Assembly (NCBI RefSeq): GCF_022458985.1
Contig: NC_061783.1
Span: 216,413-280,412, forward strand
Direction of reading: 5' to 3'
Length of the DNA: 64,000 nt
From: Mugil cephalus
Lineage: Eukaryota > Chordata > Actinopteri > Mugiliformes > Mugilidae
Each line of letters opens with the position of its first letter. Positions within the stretch are counted from its first letter, which is position 1. Made by a program: the position numbers and the translations under genes. The notes below the pieces were generated by a model, which saw nothing but the letters and a program-made list of their open reading frames with translations, ran no database searches and had not been told where the DNA came from. Positions 26,170 through 37,130 of this stretch are shown here, piece after piece.

Positions 26170-26335
26170 AAATTGACCCCAAGGATTTGGGGGCAGTAGT
26201 ACAGCTGAAAGAGAGAGAGCCAAAAACAATGAGGGAGGTTAGAGCTTTATTAGGGCTCTTAAGCTACTATTGCTCTTACATTCAGGACTTTTGACAAGCC
26301 AGTCCCCTTTTTGAGCTTGTGCAGGGCCACAAAGA
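26170..26335 (+). pseudogene. RT/RNase H boundary of the gypsy-type element
   Basis: Continues the RT after the solo LTR. The reading includes MREVRALLGLLSYY and then, after a stop, SPLFELVQG, the linker motifs between RT and RNase H in Ty3/gypsy. It ends where Tc1/minisatellite sequence starts. Confidence 0.7.
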
Positions 26336-26339
26336 ACCT

Positions 26340-26569
26340 AAAAAAATAAATTAAAAAAAAAAAAACTGTACTGTCCAAAGCTAAGAAAAGCAGGGCACAG
26401 AGGACAAACATTGGTCAGTTGCCATCTAAGGCCCCTGTTCAGTGGACTCCTGAGCACAGTGCTGACACACACACACACACACACACACCTTTGCTCAGCC
26501 AGATTCATTGTAAATGTCACACACATTTTTTACTGTGTTACGGCAAAGAGCCACATCATACACACACGG

Positions 26570-26619
<50 letters not shown>

Positions 26620-27095
26620 GCACACGCACACACACGGGCACACACACACGGGCACACACACACACACACACACACACACGGACACACACGGGCGCACACA
26701 CACGGGCGCACACACACGGGCACACACGGGCACACACGCACACACACGGGCACACACACACGGGCACACACACACGGGCACACATGGGCACACACACACG
26801 GGCACACACACGGGCGCACACACAGGCACACACACGGGCGCACACACGCACACACACGGGCACACACACACGGGCACACACACACGGGCACACACACGGG
26901 CGCAGGCACGGGCACACACACGGGCACGGGCGCACACACACACACACACACACATCTTTGCTCAGCCAGATTTATTGTAAATGTCACACACCAACATGAT
27001 AATGACAGAAATTGACTCCTACAGTACAAAGAGAGGCCAGTCATTTCCAACAATGAACACTGTGTCCACAAACAAAAAAATATTATTACAATAGT
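26340..27095 (-). mobile_element. Tc1 remnant expanded by a CA/CGGG minisatellite
   Basis: Bases 26945-27085 are the reverse complement of the left part of the Tc1 at 22241 (region 22455-22580). Bases 26489-26524 repeat the inner part (CTTTGCTCAGCCAGATT). Between them lies the CA/CACGGG array. So the (TG)n inside a Tc1 of this family seems to have grown and its flank been duplicated. Confidence 0.65.
26563..26954. repeat. Minisatellite of ACACACACGGGC-type units
   Basis: A pure CA stretch passes into about 25 units built from CA runs of variable length separated by CGGG. Long ORFs in all frames (Thr/His or Cys/Val/Pro-rich) are artefacts of its composition. Confidence 0.9.
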
Positions 27096-27499
27096 TTTTT
27101 TCTTTTACTATGCATGTTACTTACTACTTACTTAGTGAGTTGAAGTGCCGCTGAAGATTTGAAGCTTTGAAATGCGCTAATGACGCCTGACATAAGGCAG
27201 AATGGCTTGCCATTACGTTTAACAAAAAGATATACACTCTCCCACTTTGTTATAAAAGTCCTGTGTTCATCTTCATATTTTCGTTTTGCTGTGCATTTTT
27301 TCCCTGCCGTTTTGAGAGCGAACTTGACACAAATTGTTTACTCAAATGATCTTGCTCCTACTGGGAAACTTTGAGGGATTTTCATCCAACACACATGCGC
27401 ATTGGACGAAAATACCGTATTGAACTCAAGCTTAAGAGCCGCATGGAACCGGGCAAAGAGTCGCATGCGGCTCGGGAGCCGCAGGTTGGCCAGCCCTGG
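27096..27499. mobile_element. hAT element end (fragment)
   Basis: The right end carries AGTCGCATGCGGCTCGGGAG and GCCGCAGGTTGGCCAGCCCTG (27461-27499), the palindromic subterminal and terminal sequence of a common vertebrate hAT group. The other end is not found nearby. Sequence inward to about 27100 probably belongs to the same element. Confidence 0.55.
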
Positions 27500-27500
27500 T

Positions 27501-27990
27501 TTAGGGGCTGTACTTTAACAACAGGGAGGTAAAGGATTTGTTATAGGCGTGCTGTTTGATTGGTACTGGCTTTGTCAGAACAATATCATGAGCAAGAACA
27601 GAAGTTTGAGACGGAATGTCATTAAACAGACCTGGGAAATCATGGATAAGCTTCTCAACATCACAACGCTGGTCCTCGGAGAGATGAGACAAGTGGTGGG
27701 ACAAATCAGACAATATCTCAGTGTTACTGAGCCTAGCCCCCTGTGCTGTAGCACTATGCATCACCAACCCATCATCATCGTCAAGTGAGCTCACCTTTGA
27801 GATGGAAGCCATAGGTGAGACGGCGATCTGCACATCTTGAGCCGTAGCTGACGCATTCCGATTCTCCCTGGAGCAGTACTGTTTCATCATGTTGACATGA
27901 CACAGCCTGGACCGACGCCTGCGGTCAGGGGTTTTGATGACATAGTTCGTCTCACTGAGTTTTTTCTCTACAACATAAGGACCAGAGAAT
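27501..27990 (-). pseudogene. Gmr1-like: end of integrase and start of RT, truncated
   Basis: Reads NMMKQYCSREN at the integrase end, then a linker, then SEDQRCDVEKLIHDFP and KPVPIKQHAY, the N-terminal start of a gypsy-type RT. The RT then stops at about 27500 where hAT sequence begins, so palm, RNase H and 3' LTR are absent. RT downstream of integrase confirms the unusual order. Confidence 0.75.
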
Positions 27991-28640
27991 TTAGTCGAGG
28001 GTAGAACCAGACACAGGCAAGAGAATTAGAACTTTGTCACCCGGTTGAAAGGAGTGGACAGTCGCTCTTCGATCATAAAGTTTCTTCATCTTCACCTGGG
28101 AAGAGGTCAGGGCGTCTCTAGCCAAAGAGCAGGCTAGCTGGAGTCGATCCTTGAGCTTGGTCACATACTCAGAATTACTTGTGACTCCTTTCTCTGGCAT
28201 AACCAGTTGCTCATTAAGGACCTTTAAAGGACCCTGGACCTCATGTCCAAACACTAGCTCAGCAGGACTGAAACCTAGCGACTCTTGTACAGCCTCACGT
28301 GCGGCAAACAAAACAAATGGGACACCATCATCCCAATCCCTCTGAGACCCATAGCAGTGCCTGCGCAACATGGATTTCATGGTCTGGTGAAATCGTTCCA
28401 GTGCCCCCTGGCTTTCCGGATGGTATGGACTAGATGTTATGTGATCAATGCCTAAAGTTTTAAGCACCTGGGCAAACATTTTAGACTTGAAATTGGTGCC
28501 TTGATCCGACTGAACGACTCTCGGCAGACCAAACACAGTGAAAAACTTTACCAAAGCCTTGGTAACAACTGGAGCCGTTATTTTCCGGAGTGGGATGGCT
28601 TCTGGAAACCTGGTGGAAGCACACATCACACGTCAGGAGG
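27991..28640 (-). pseudogene. Gmr1-like integrase core and C-terminus
   Basis: Continues the integrase after a frameshift near 28635. It shows [11 protein letters not shown] (second Asp), YHPESQGALERFHQ (catalytic Glu) and a C-terminal part ending GDKVLILLPV. Another frame break near 27995 separates it from the next piece. So the D,D,E integrase was nearly whole before these two lesions. Confidence 0.85.
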
Positions 28641-30907
28641 AATTGATTTCCAGCCTTAGTTTTTGGCAACGGTCCTACACAATCCACAATGACTTTCTCG
28701 AATGGCTGCCCCATGACTGGAATGGGACAAAGTGGTGCGGGGGGAATGACTTGGTTTGGCTTTCCAGTAATTTGACACAGATGACATGTACGACAATGAT
28801 GAACCACATCAGATTTGAGTCCTGGCCAAAAGAAATGTTTAAGGACTCGGTGGTACGTTTTGGTCACCCCCATGTGTCCTGACCATGGGTGATCATGAGC
28901 TAAGGACAGCACCTGAAAACGATAGGCCATAGGAACAACGATCTGGTATGTTGCACTCCAATTTTCATTTTCGTCCGAAGCATCGCTAACCCAGCGACGC
29001 ATCAACAGGCCATCATCATACACATAAGCCACTTTCTTCGTCCTGGCTTCCCTTGGGCTGAGAGCAGAGGAACGACATTTTAAAAGTGTACTATCACCTT
29101 CCTGGGCTGCAATAAATTCCTCTCGGTTGGCTGGTAGATTCATAACCTGCGAGCTGGAAGAGGATGACGCAGCGTCAGCAGGTTTGACCTTTACCTGAGT
29201 GTTGAACTCAGGTATCACAGCATCAGGATCCTGCTCAATAGCCATAAAGGAGTCAGACAAGTCCACACCATATTTCTTCGACTGGGCTCTGGTTATCACA
29301 CAAGCAGGAAAAATAGCAGTGTTCTGGGTTGCATTGTCAGACTCAAGGTTGAGATCAGGTCTGTCCAGCACCTCAGGGGCAGGCACAACCTTGTCTCCAG
29401 CTATGTCATTGCCAAGGATGAAATCAACACCTTTAATGGGCAAGACAGGAAGAACAGCCACTTCAAAAAATCTACTGACCAAAGGAGACTGAAGATGGAT
29501 CTTGTGCCGAGGAGCAAGTATGAAACCCATTTCAACACCCTGCACAATTGCACTTGAGTGACATGATGATTCGGATGTTAAAGGTAGGATGCCCTCTAGA
29601 ATAATCGACTGGGCTCCTCCTGAATCCCTCAGAATAGATACTGACCGGTGATCTTTTGGATCCCCAGTTAGTGACACAAAGCCTTCTGAAATAAAGGGTC
29701 TAAAACAGGGATCAGGTTCATCATCAGCCTCATTTTGTGATGTTGCAGTGACAGGAAGAGAAACAGTCTTAATGAGGCTCATGCCTTTCAGTTGGGAGGA
29801 GCTAGAGGGAAACTGTTGCTTACGCTTCAGAGAAAGACAGTCAGCAAGAACATGGCCCTTCTTGTGACAGTAGAAACACTCACGAGGGCCATGAGGGGGC
29901 AGCTGTGGTCCCCTAACCTTTTCAAAATGAGTGTAGCCTGCATCAGGTTTCATTGGGCGTGACAGTGGCTCTCTGTCAGGGCGGGAAGATGACATAAACA
30001 CATTCTTGTGAGTTAGAACAAACTCATCGGCCAAGACCGCTGCTTTAGATAGGGTAGTAACTTTTTGTTCATTTAAGAAAATCACCATCCTCTCAGGCAA
30101 CGCATTCTTAAAGTCCTCCAGCAACATCAGCTCACGAAGGGATTCAAAACTGTTCCTGACATCATTAGTACTGCACCATTTGTCAAAAAGAACCCCTTTT
30201 TCTCGTGCAAACTCAACAAAGGTCTGCCCACTTGACTTTTTATGATTCCTGAACCTCTGCCTGTAGGCCTCTGGCACAAGCTCATAAGCACGCAAAATAG
30301 ACTCTTTGAGCCCCTCATAGTTCAAGCTATTCTCTAAAGAAAGAGAGGACATGACTTCCTGTGCTTTACCCACAAGCTTACATTGCAGAAGGATAGGCCA
30401 CATCCCCGTCGGCCACTTTAGTGCGGTTGCAATTCTCTCAAATGCACTGAAATAAGAGTCGACCTCTGTCTCTCGAAATGTTGGCACCAGAGCAATGTTT
30501 TTACTGACGTCAAAGCCTTGTTTATGGAAAACTGTCTGTGAAGAGGTGAATTTTGCAGAGGAGATTCTCATGGCCTCTACCTCAAGCTGCCGTAGCTTGA
30601 CTTCTTTATCAGCCTCTATCTCTAACCGGCGAACCTGTAATTTAAGGTCATAATCTGCTTTGCGTTTGCTCTCTTTTTCCTGTGCCTCTAGCTGAAGCCG
30701 GGCTAACTGAACCTTTAGCTTAGCATCGCCACTAAAACCATGACTTTCTGGGGAGAAAGGCTCAAAACGAGGCAACGTTGCAGGAGGGGCCTCACAGATG
30801 GCTTTATCAACCCGAGGTGTGGCCTGTGCCACCTGCGGTCCCCCTTCTTCATCTAACAGTGCTTGTATTAAACAAAAGCGGCCCAATGTCCCAAATAAAG
30901 CACTCAT
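28481..30907 (-). CDS. Gmr1-like gypsy gag-protease-integrase ORF, 808 aa
   Basis: The longest ORF in the window. In order: a charged coiled-coil region (about residues 60-115, many L/E/K/R); a capsid like the SCAN fold (about 140-300, with [25 protein letters not shown] and [16 protein letters not shown]); a CCHC zinc knuckle [14 protein letters not shown] (about 340); an aspartic protease with [13 protein letters not shown] (about 425); and an integrase HHCC zinc region ([16 protein letters not shown], then C-TCHLCQ, about 675-710) running into the core. Integrase follows protease with no RT between, the pol order known for Gmr1-like elements. The last ~35 residues are out of frame; the core continues in the ORF at 27991-28629. 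It lies antisense within the gypsy-type element at 16.0-31.5 kb. Both LTRs are missing and the start may be a chance join, so it is a fragment. Confidence 0.88.
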   Translation of the reverse strand: MSALFGTLGRFCLIQALLDEEGGPQVAQATPRVDKAICEAPPATLPRFEPFSPESHGFSGDAKLKVQLARLQLEAQEKESKRKADYDLKLQVRRLEIEADKEVKLRQLEVEAMRISSAKFTSSQTVFHKQGFDVSKNIALVPTFRETEVDSYFSAFERIATALKWPTGMWPILLQCKLVGKAQEVMSSLSLENSLNYEGLKESILRAYELVPEAYRQRFRNHKKSSGQTFVEFAREKGVLFDKWCSTNDVRNSFESLRELMLLEDFKNALPERMVIFLNEQKVTTLSKAAVLADEFVLTHKNVFMSSSRPDREPLSRPMKPDAGYTHFEKVRGPQLPPHGPRECFYCHKKGHVLADCLSLKRKQQFPSSSSQLKGMSLIKTVSLPVTATSQNEADDEPDPCFRPFISEGFVSLTGDPKDHRSVSILRDSGGAQSIILEGILPLTSESSCHSSAIVQGVEMGFILAPRHKIHLQSPLVSRFFEVAVLPVLPIKGVDFILGNDIAGDKVVPAPEVLDRPDLNLESDNATQNTAIFPACVITRAQSKKYGVDLSDSFMAIEQDPDAVIPEFNTQVKVKPADAASSSSSSQVMNLPANREEFIAAQEGDSTLLKCRSSALSPREARTKKVAYVYDDGLLMRRWVSDASDENENWSATYQIVVPMAYRFQVLSLAHDHPWSGHMGVTKTYHRVLKHFFWPGLKSDVVHHCRTCHLCQITGKPNQVIPPAPLCPIPVMGQPFEKVIVDCVGPLPKTKAGNQFLLTCDVCFHQVSRSHPTPENNGSSCYQGFGKVFHCVWSAESRSVGSRHQFQV

Positions 30908-31485
30908 GGGTCCATAACCTCCAGTACCCCATTTGAGTTTGTCTCAGTCGATTACCTCCACGTTGAGCCAAGCAAAGGAGGCTATGAGTACATACTTGTA
31001 CTAGCTGACCACTTTACCCGCTTTGCCCAAGTGTACCCTACTAAGAATAAGTTGGGGAAGACGGCGGTGGAGAACCTATTCCGGGATCTTATCCCAAGGT
31101 TCGGTCACCCTGAAAAATTGCACCACAATCAGGCGTGAATTCGAGAATACACTGTTCAGAGACTCCAACAACTAGGCAGGCATATCTCACTCTCAAACCA
31201 CCCCATACCATCCACTGGGGAATCCTGTTGAAAGGCTGAACAGAACCTTGCTCCAGATACTTCGAACTCTACAGGAAGAGAAAAGGTCTGATTGGAAAGA
31301 CCCTCTACCTTACATTGTGCGTGCCCACAATTGCACCACCCACGAAGCTACAGGATACTCACCATTTTTCCTCTTATATAGAAGAGCCCCACGCCTCCCA
31401 ATCTACTTACTCCTTGACCTGAAACCTAAGCAAGAGTGTCGGTTTGACCAGCGGAGGCTTCATGTTTCCTTACAAAAGAGACTGA
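30908..31485 (+). pseudogene. Integrase of the interrupted gypsy-type element
   Basis: On the + strand directly after the antisense Gmr1-like block. The integrase core starts [20 protein letters not shown] (30940-30990), continues with [16 protein letters not shown], then a broken HHDQG-like region (Asp lost: HHNQA) with a stop at 31137, a frame change, then [13 protein letters not shown] (31220), the [16 protein letters not shown] stretch and [11 protein letters not shown]. The + strand direction and domain type fit the same element whose RT ends at 26335. Its 3' LTR is missing; unrelated sequence starts near 31490. Confidence 0.8.
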
Positions 31486-31489
31486 GACA

Positions 31490-34199
31490 GAGGTCAATTC
31501 CATGGAAAGTTTTTTCTTTGTTTATTTCCTCTCAGTGAACACCGTACAATTTCACATGCTCCAGCAATTACACTAAGCTCCACCACCAGTCACGTTCCCT
31601 TAACAAAGGGGACTAGCTTCTTTTTATACCCTCCTCTTGCTTAACAAGACTGATCTATATACAGGGGATATATTCTAATTAAACACTTAATATTTACATC
31701 CCAAGAACCCCACCTAAAACAAAAAGACAACATTATTTATATACATAAATACGTACACTCATCAACGTAGCAATAGCATAGATCATCCCCACAAAATACT
31801 CAAATTAACACTGATTATAATGTATTGCTCCCCGTCTTGTGGAAATGGTTTAACCCTCTAGTTTAAAAGCAGGTGATCAGCCACATCCAATTCTTTTGCA
31901 CCACACTGAGGAGAGAACAGAGGAAGGTGAGTACTGATGCTGAATGAAAATTTAAGTAACAGATTTAAACCTACAAACCACCATATATTTAATTTAACAC
32001 AGGAAATGCCAAACTATACTGATAAAGTTTTCTTTCCTTACACAGGCAGGATGGCCAGTCCCACTGTTCAGTCCCAAGCTGCGGTGGGAAACAAAGGCAT
32101 CGTGGTTTGAAGTCACCTGCATTCCCAGACACATCCCAGACATAATAAAAAGTAGACGCCACATAGACTGCTACCCCCTGTAGGAGCTGACGAGCTGTGT
32201 GACCACCATCTTGGACTGGTCATCAGCTCCATTCACTCACCTGTATAAAAAGAATTAATGTGATGCGATTTTCTTTGCTGCAAACATCACACAGGATGAC
32301 TGTTTACATTGAGAATGAGTAATTTCATACTTCGCAGACAGTAGGCTTAACAGTAATGGGATATTTTGAGTCTGTGTCCAGGTACGTGATGTTTGTAGTG
32401 TATCACATAGCGCACACACATACAAAGAGATGTTTCACATAAACACAGATGCAATCGCTGTAAATGTTATATAGATAGTAAATACATCTGTACAATGTTA
32501 TCTGTAACAAACTGAAAATATATATATGTGTGTGTAATATTTATTCTATGTACAGCATATCTTTCTCATTTCATCTTATCTAATCAGTCTTGTTTATTAT
32601 TTATTTTATTTTATGTATATATCAGTGTGTTCCCTGAGCAAGAAAACATCCTCGGTACTACTCACAAACAGTGGCTGAAATGATGACAAATGACAGAGGA
32701 CATGTCCACTGTAGACAGTGTCATCCTGTGTCGCCATGTTGCCTGGTTGACACTGAACCATCAGATAGTAGAAGATGGACTAGAACTGGTGATTATTGTT
32801 ACATACCCTTTGTAGGGAAAACACATACAAGAGATACAGTACATAAAAAATTATGAAATATATTTTCAGAATTCATTGTAATTAGAAAAGCATAAACCCT
32901 ACCAGAGGCTCTGATTGAAATCAACAGAAGCTACAATTGATCCTGGCTTCACCTGTATCATATCATATCACAGCATATTTACATATATAACATACTTATT
33001 CTGAACCAACAAAAAACAATGTTATTTATATGAAAGTAGGTGGAGTGGGTTTGTGACATGAGAAATATTTTACTAGTCAGAGATGGATACAATCATTCTG
33101 TCCGTGCCACCCTGTTTAAAATACTCAGTGTCAGTGTTATACCAGTCACACTAGGCTTATTTCTACAACGGCATTCTAATATCGGTTGTAATCTACATCT
33201 GTGTTATAGTCATCCATGATTGAACAGATTATTACAGGACAGTAACTATTGAATTGACTGAATACAACCAATATAGATGTTCAATCTTACTTGTAATAAG
33301 TCTTCGTGTCCTGTTTTGTTCGGTTTCTGATTTAACAAGAGAAGCTGCACAGTGCTCTGGTATAGTGCTTTAGTACATAGTAGTTGCAGCTGGAGGCTTT
33401 GTTTAGACCGGTATAAGGTGGCAGCGACGTTTCTCAAGCTGGAGCAGTCAGTGCGGCATCTACTGTTTATTACCGGCATGTCTATATTAGCTCCTGTCTG
33501 CCATTGCATTTCAATTCAAACTGCCTGGCTACCTGTGAAAAGCAAGGCATGTGCAGCTGATCAATCAGTAGGCACAAAGTTCAGCCAGTGTGGAGAGCCC
33601 CCTCATCTGCATTACATTCCGTTGTGCATGCTGAAGTGCATGCATCAATAAATAAATAAAAGGATAAATAAATAGCATCTATTGGCATATATTTAGGTAT
33701 TTATTTAAGTATTTACGGCATGTATTTATTTATTCATTTTTTATTATGGCAGAATTGGTCCTCCATAACTTCCTTCTGGAACATCAGTTGTGTTTCTCAC
33801 TTTATGCATGGATGCACACTGTGAAACAGGAGCTGAGCTCACTTACATGATGTATGATTATCATCAGTGGATAATACTACTACTACTTATAATAATAATG
33901 ATAATAATCACTCCACCACCCCTATTGACCTATAGGAGACAGAGCAGAGAAGCACAGGGAGTGAGAGGGGAGAGACCTCTACTGGAAAGGTGCGTCTGAA
34001 GGATTTCACAGGATAGAGTCATTTGTGATGCAGACAGTCTTGGAAATTTATGGAACTCAATATTAGTGTGAAATATTAGTAGGCCATGTGCACCATATAA
34101 GACTAATTTAACTTGAGCTTATATTTAGGAGAGTAATAAATAGAAAGTGGAGAAACAACCAAAATATTTGGGTCATTGAATTCATTGCTTTTCAGTGTA
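31490..34199. other. Unassigned stretch, no gene recognised
   Basis: A/T-rich DNA with short ORFs only (32671-32856, 33352-33651, 33790-33999), none with a known motif. TTTA/AATA-rich runs occur at 33640-33750. It could hold old repeats I do not recognise. Confidence 0.5.
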
Positions 34200-34203
34200 A
34201 CTT

Positions 34204-34689
34204 TGTCGAAGGAGGATATTTTCCTCTCCTTCAGCCCAGGATCTTTATACCGTTTGGAAAGGGTAGTTAACCTATGCACAAATCACGCAAAACAATTTCT
34301 CACGTTTTGGATATTTAATTGGTACACAGAGAATAGATATTGATTTCAGTGCTGAGGCTACGGTCAGTTCACCTTAGGGGTAAAAAGAACCAAAAGCCCC
34401 ACTTCAGGGACGTACAGTGACCTTATTCTACCTAGAACCCGGCTGTAGGACAATGGGGAGGAGTACTGCCTCTCATGTGTCAGTGAAATTTCTATGTGTA
34501 GCCAGTTAGCTTTATCTGGTTTCCAGCAAGTGAGATATCAGGGTGTGATATGTCCTAATCTGTAAGCAAGCTGTAGCAAAGCAAAAGACAACTCCTTATA
34601 TGGTGATATAGCGTAAGTAACATTCTTCGTGATTCTTCCCAAGGTTATACACAGGCTGAAGGCCTTATTAACCCCTTTAGAACCCAACA
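34204..34689. repeat. LTR-like dispersed repeat, copy 2
   Basis: Second copy of the 482-bp repeat at 2344. It starts TGTCG and ends CAACA. ACTT stands on both sides (34200-34203 and 34690-34693), the same four bases as at copy 1. Orientation matches copy 1. The right flank runs into a hAT transposase fragment. Confidence 0.6.
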
Positions 34690-34849
34690 ACTTGAAGGAG
34701 CAGGCAGGAGATGCGTAGGGAGAAAAAGATCAACTGGCAAGCTCAAGTCATAGAGATTCAGAGATGGATCAAGAGGCAGAGGAAGATAAAGTTGTAACAG
34801 AGAGAGATGGGGAGCAAATAGGCCAAGGGAGGGGAAATGATGTAGCTAC

Positions 34850-35510
34850 AATAACTCACTCCACTACATGGTTTGATTTAGGTGAGAAAGACAGGTAAAA
34901 CTGAAGTCCTACCCACAAGATAGTTTTGGTACGCAGAAATGAGCATTTCACCACAGCTGCTTTGATAAGCACAACTGGTTAGAATATTCAGTTAACCAGA
35001 ATATAGCTTTCTGCATCCCATGTGAAGTGTTTGGCAGAGATATCAAATATGATAGTTTGGTCAGGTTTTCTCTGTGTACTCCGGGTTCCTCCCACCACCA
35101 AAGACATGCTCGTTAGGCTAATTGGTGAACCTAACTTGACCCTAGGTGTGAATGTGAGTGCGAAAGGTTGTTTGTCTCTATGTTAGCCATGCGATAGACT
35201 GGTAACCTGTCCAGGGTGTACCCTGCCTCTCTCCCAATGACAGCTGGGATAGGCTCCAGCAATCCCCGCGACATTAGTCAGGATAAGCAGTACTAGAAGA
35301 TGAGATGAGATAGTTTGGTTAGTAGTGGTTGTACGAACGGGAAGAAAGCTTTAGTCATCTTTGGCAAGCATGAAATGGCACAAACACATAAGGACAGCAT
35401 AAGGATAGTGTTGTTGCATGGAAAAGCTACCAGGTAACTAGTAAACAGGGAAACGTTGCACAGATGATAGCATCTGAAAATGTGAGTGAGATAGTAAAGA
35501 CAACAAAGTA
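34850..35510 (+). mobile_element. hAT transposase fragment with TTF-type zinc finger, split by a SINE
   Basis: Before the SINE, 34893-35061 reads KLKSYPQDSFG, a stop, FHHSCFDKHNWLEYSVN and FCIPCEVFGRDIKYDS. This is the W-L-EY-x(n)-FC-PC-VF signature of the TTF-type finger at the N-terminus of many hAT transposases (ZMYM1-like). After the SINE the frame continues SGCTNGKKALVIFGKHE and QTHKDS, the next conserved part. Stops show it is dead. Confidence 0.7.
35065..35309 (+). mobile_element. tRNA-type SINE, 5'-truncated, with target duplication
   Basis: Matches the 3' two-thirds of the SINE at 55935: TCCTCCCACC, then ATTGGTGAACC, then GCGATAGACTGG, TGGGATAGGCTCCAGC and GGATAAGCAG. A 13-bp duplication flanks it (ATAGTTTGGTCAG at 35052-35064 and ATAGTTTGGTTAG at 35310-35322). 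It splits the hAT transposase fragment. Confidence 0.8.
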
Positions 35511-35699
35511 TCTCAGATGAATTCTTGCAGTCAGTTCTATGTTGTTCTATATTCATGGACGAGGGATTGTGAGGCTGACGTTGCTACGTTCGTCATGTGA
35601 ATTACGTCACTTCCTGCTTCTATGGCGCTGCTGTGTTTGCTTGTAGATAGTTTTAGCTTCTTTAAAATCACAAAAACCTTGTCTTGTGGTTGTACGGGT

Positions 35700-36140
35700 T
35701 GTCAATTATATCCTATATCACTTATATTAGGTCATCCTCAGAATGTGCCATATGCTGAAGTGTCCTTGAGCAAGACACTGAACCCGTAAGTTTCTCCGGT
35801 TATCATACTTAAAGATAATGTAGCTTTGGAGGTGAGAATTTCTGAATTGGAAACACAACTCCGCACGATGGAAAACCAGTGGCTAGCCAGCGCCCTGTAG
35901 CTGCCCCTGTTAACATAGGTCCTGCTAGCTGTCCCTCTGAAGCTCCCTAGCAGCCGGTAAACCAGGTGACGGGACGAAGGATGCATAGTCCTACCCAGTC
36001 GACAAAGCACCACCAAGCCTTACACGATTCAAAACGGGTTTCCCCACTCAGTGACACACCTGCTGAGAAACAAACTCTGGTAAATAGCAACTCCATTTTG
36101 AGGAACGTTAAGTTAGAGAAAGCAGCGACCATAGTATGGG
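35700..36140 (+). mobile_element. LINE ORF1 fragment (esterase-like domain start)
   Basis: One frame gives a coiled-coil-like VRISELETQLRTMENQWLAS (about 35836-35895). After stops, [24 protein letters not shown] (36043-36115) resembles the start of the SGNH-esterase domain in ORF1 of CR1/L2-group LINEs, where (V)xGDSIxRxV is usual. Here the motif reads SNSILRNV. Probably one LINE end, with the remainder lost. Confidence 0.5.
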
Positions 36141-37090
36141 ATTACATTAATGCCAAAACAAACAAACAAACAAAAAACACATAAAAACCACATCTCTACG
36201 CACTCGCTGTCACTCTCTGTGCTCTCATGGTGTCTATCTGTGTGCTCGCTGTCTCTTTCTATGCCTTCTACACAGTTGGCTTTCCTGAGTTTTGGCACAA
36301 TGAGGGCATTTCTGATTGGTCACTTTATACGTGCTAACATGCTAAGCTAACTTTATACAGCTGTAATTTATCTTTGTAATTATGGATGTACCTCTGAACA
36401 TAGTTTGAATCCCTTCTTTTAAGGACGACGTTGACTTCAAGAGGAAGTGTAAGTGAAGTAAGGCAATGTATCTGCAGTCTGCACATAGAAAATATAACGT
36501 AATGTCACACTTATTATGAACTTTCAGTGATCCTCTGCCGAACTTATTTTGACTTGTTATGAACTCATGTGGGCCAAAAGGTCACAAAAGCAAATACAGA
36601 CAGCATCTATGAGAGAAGTAAAAATGTAATTTTCCATTACATTTCCCCCCTTTGATCATTTAAAGATCAGAAAATATACAAAGTATCAGAAAATTACATC
36701 CAACATGTTACCCTGAGACATAATTTAAAACATATCTTCATACTTCTGACATGTGAAAAAAAGGAGTCACCTGCATGTACTTTCCTACTTGGTCAGATAC
36801 TGTATCTCCAATCCACCTATACATTAAAGCTTTCATGCAAGTCAGCGTAAAAGTGCAAAATGTCAGCACAATGCCGAAAGTAAGAGGGACGGGAATCATC
36901 AATTATACCAAGATCCCAGGGCCCAATCTGTAGAGAAATCTGTAAACAAATTGCCCACTGAATCAGAGGGACCAAAAGCATCATGTATTTTCTCAAGTGA
37001 AAATGTGTTGTAGTATATTATCTTCTTGTTTTACTCTTCTGTCCCTTTCCTGTGTTTGAAGTGTGTATAAAGTTTAAACGTCAAAAGGTC
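36141..37090. other. Unassigned stretch upstream of a Tc1
   Basis: Nothing recognisable. The last ~50 bases before the Tc1 at 37131 recur at 38945-38985 (see the empty site). Confidence 0.5.
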
Positions 37091-37130
37091 AAAAGGTCAT
37101 TTACCAGATGCCAGCTCGTAAAACTAACTA

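Noticed and set aside
26563..26954. Spaced repeats resembling a CRISPR array
   Set aside because: Units are 8-20 bp of CA with CGGG, with no unique spacers, in a vertebrate genome; it is a minisatellite.
26411..27071. Overlapping ORFs of 140-200 aa rich in Thr/His or Cys/Val/Pro
   Set aside because: They lie on a CA/CGGG array and are open in all frames on both strands because of base composition; no homology or start context supports them.
33352..33651. 99-aa ORF in an otherwise empty stretch
   Set aside because: No motif, no conserved neighbours and ordinary length for chance in this composition.
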